From: an uncultured Ruminococcus sp.
Lineage (GTDB): Bacteria > Bacillota > Clostridia > Oscillospirales > Acutalibacteraceae
DNA length: 6,488 nucleotides
Direction of reading: 5' to 3'
Assembly: GCA_902797525.1 (NCBI GenBank)
Contig: CADBSZ010000118.1
Span: forward strand, 1-6,488
The translations under genes were made by a program, and so were the position numbers. Positions 6,463 through 6,488 of the stretch are shown piece after piece. Position 1 is the stretch's first letter, and the number at the start of each line of letters is the position of its first letter. The notes under the pieces are model-generated. The model did no database searches. It was not told where the DNA came from and saw only the letters and a program-made list of their open reading frames with translations.

Positions 6463-6488
6463 GTCAAGATTGTATAAGACGGCAATTG

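Larger units (their letters stand above)
6404..6479. repeat. Compound palindrome: outer stem enclosing two hairpins
   Basis: TTATAC-C-AATCTT (6406-6418) pairs with AAGATTGTATAA (6466-6477): 12 pairs with one bulged C. It may extend outward by a T-G and a T-A pair to 6404/6479. Inside are a perfect 13-pair AT-rich hairpin (6420-6448) and a 5-pair GC-rich hairpin (6450-6462), giving a three-way junction if folded. No protein-coding frame explains it. It may be a MITE/REP-like palindromic element or a structured RNA. Copy number cannot be judged from this window, so 'repeat' here means inverted repeat only. Confidence 0.7.

Noticed and set aside
1..6488. Novel defence, mobile or CRISPR-type system
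   Set aside because: All seven genes are recognisable ATPase subunits. There is no direct-repeat array, transposase, integrase, nuclease or unexplained coding region.

Overview
The window is almost entirely one polycistronic operon on the + strand. It encodes a V/A-type (archaeal/vacuolar-like) rotary ATPase in the order I (3' part only) - K - F - E - A - B - D, and closes with a rho-independent terminator. Every protein was recognised from conserved family motifs. A bacterial source is clear from the Shine-Dalgarno sites, the NtpI/NtpK/NtpE-style subunits and the intrinsic terminator. The roughly balanced base composition, the wording of the A and B subunits, and the K-F-E-A-B-D order suggest a Firmicute of class Clostridia, perhaps an Oscillospirales/Ruminococcaceae-like gut anaerobe. 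That placement rests on recalled resemblance, not on a search.

Layout: 1-1126 is the membrane stator subunit I, cut by the left edge, with its whole 8-helix membrane domain present. 1145-1591 is the rotor-ring proteolipid K. 1607-1915 (F) is a central-stalk subunit and 1939-2532 (E) a peripheral-stalk subunit. 2555-4312 (A) and 4325-5698 (B) form the catalytic head, and 5704-6339 (D) is the central rotor shaft. Intergenic gaps are only about 5-22 bases, each holding a Shine-Dalgarno site, so there is no room for an internal promoter region or a hidden gene. A terminator hairpin with a T-rich tail follows D at 6352-6392.

Together the gene products couple ATP hydrolysis or synthesis in the A3B3 head, through rotation of D/F and the K ring, to ion movement at the I/K interface, with E as stator. 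Subunit C, which joins the D/F shaft to the K ring, is absent from its usual slot near E/F, as is the peripheral-stalk partner G/H. Both are probably upstream of the window. The ion used (H+ or Na+) and the physiological direction cannot be settled from sequence. The K ring lacks an obvious Gln at the Na+-ligand position, which weakly favours H+.

The only structure not explained by the operon is at the far right (about 6404-6479). It is a compact compound palindrome: an interrupted 12-bp outer stem enclosing a perfect 13-bp AT-rich hairpin and a 5-bp GC-rich hairpin. A weak promoter-like pair lies just upstream. It could be a small palindromic mobile element (MITE/REP-like) or a structured RNA leader; the window ends too soon to tell. 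I see no CRISPR array, tRNA, rRNA, transposase or defence gene.
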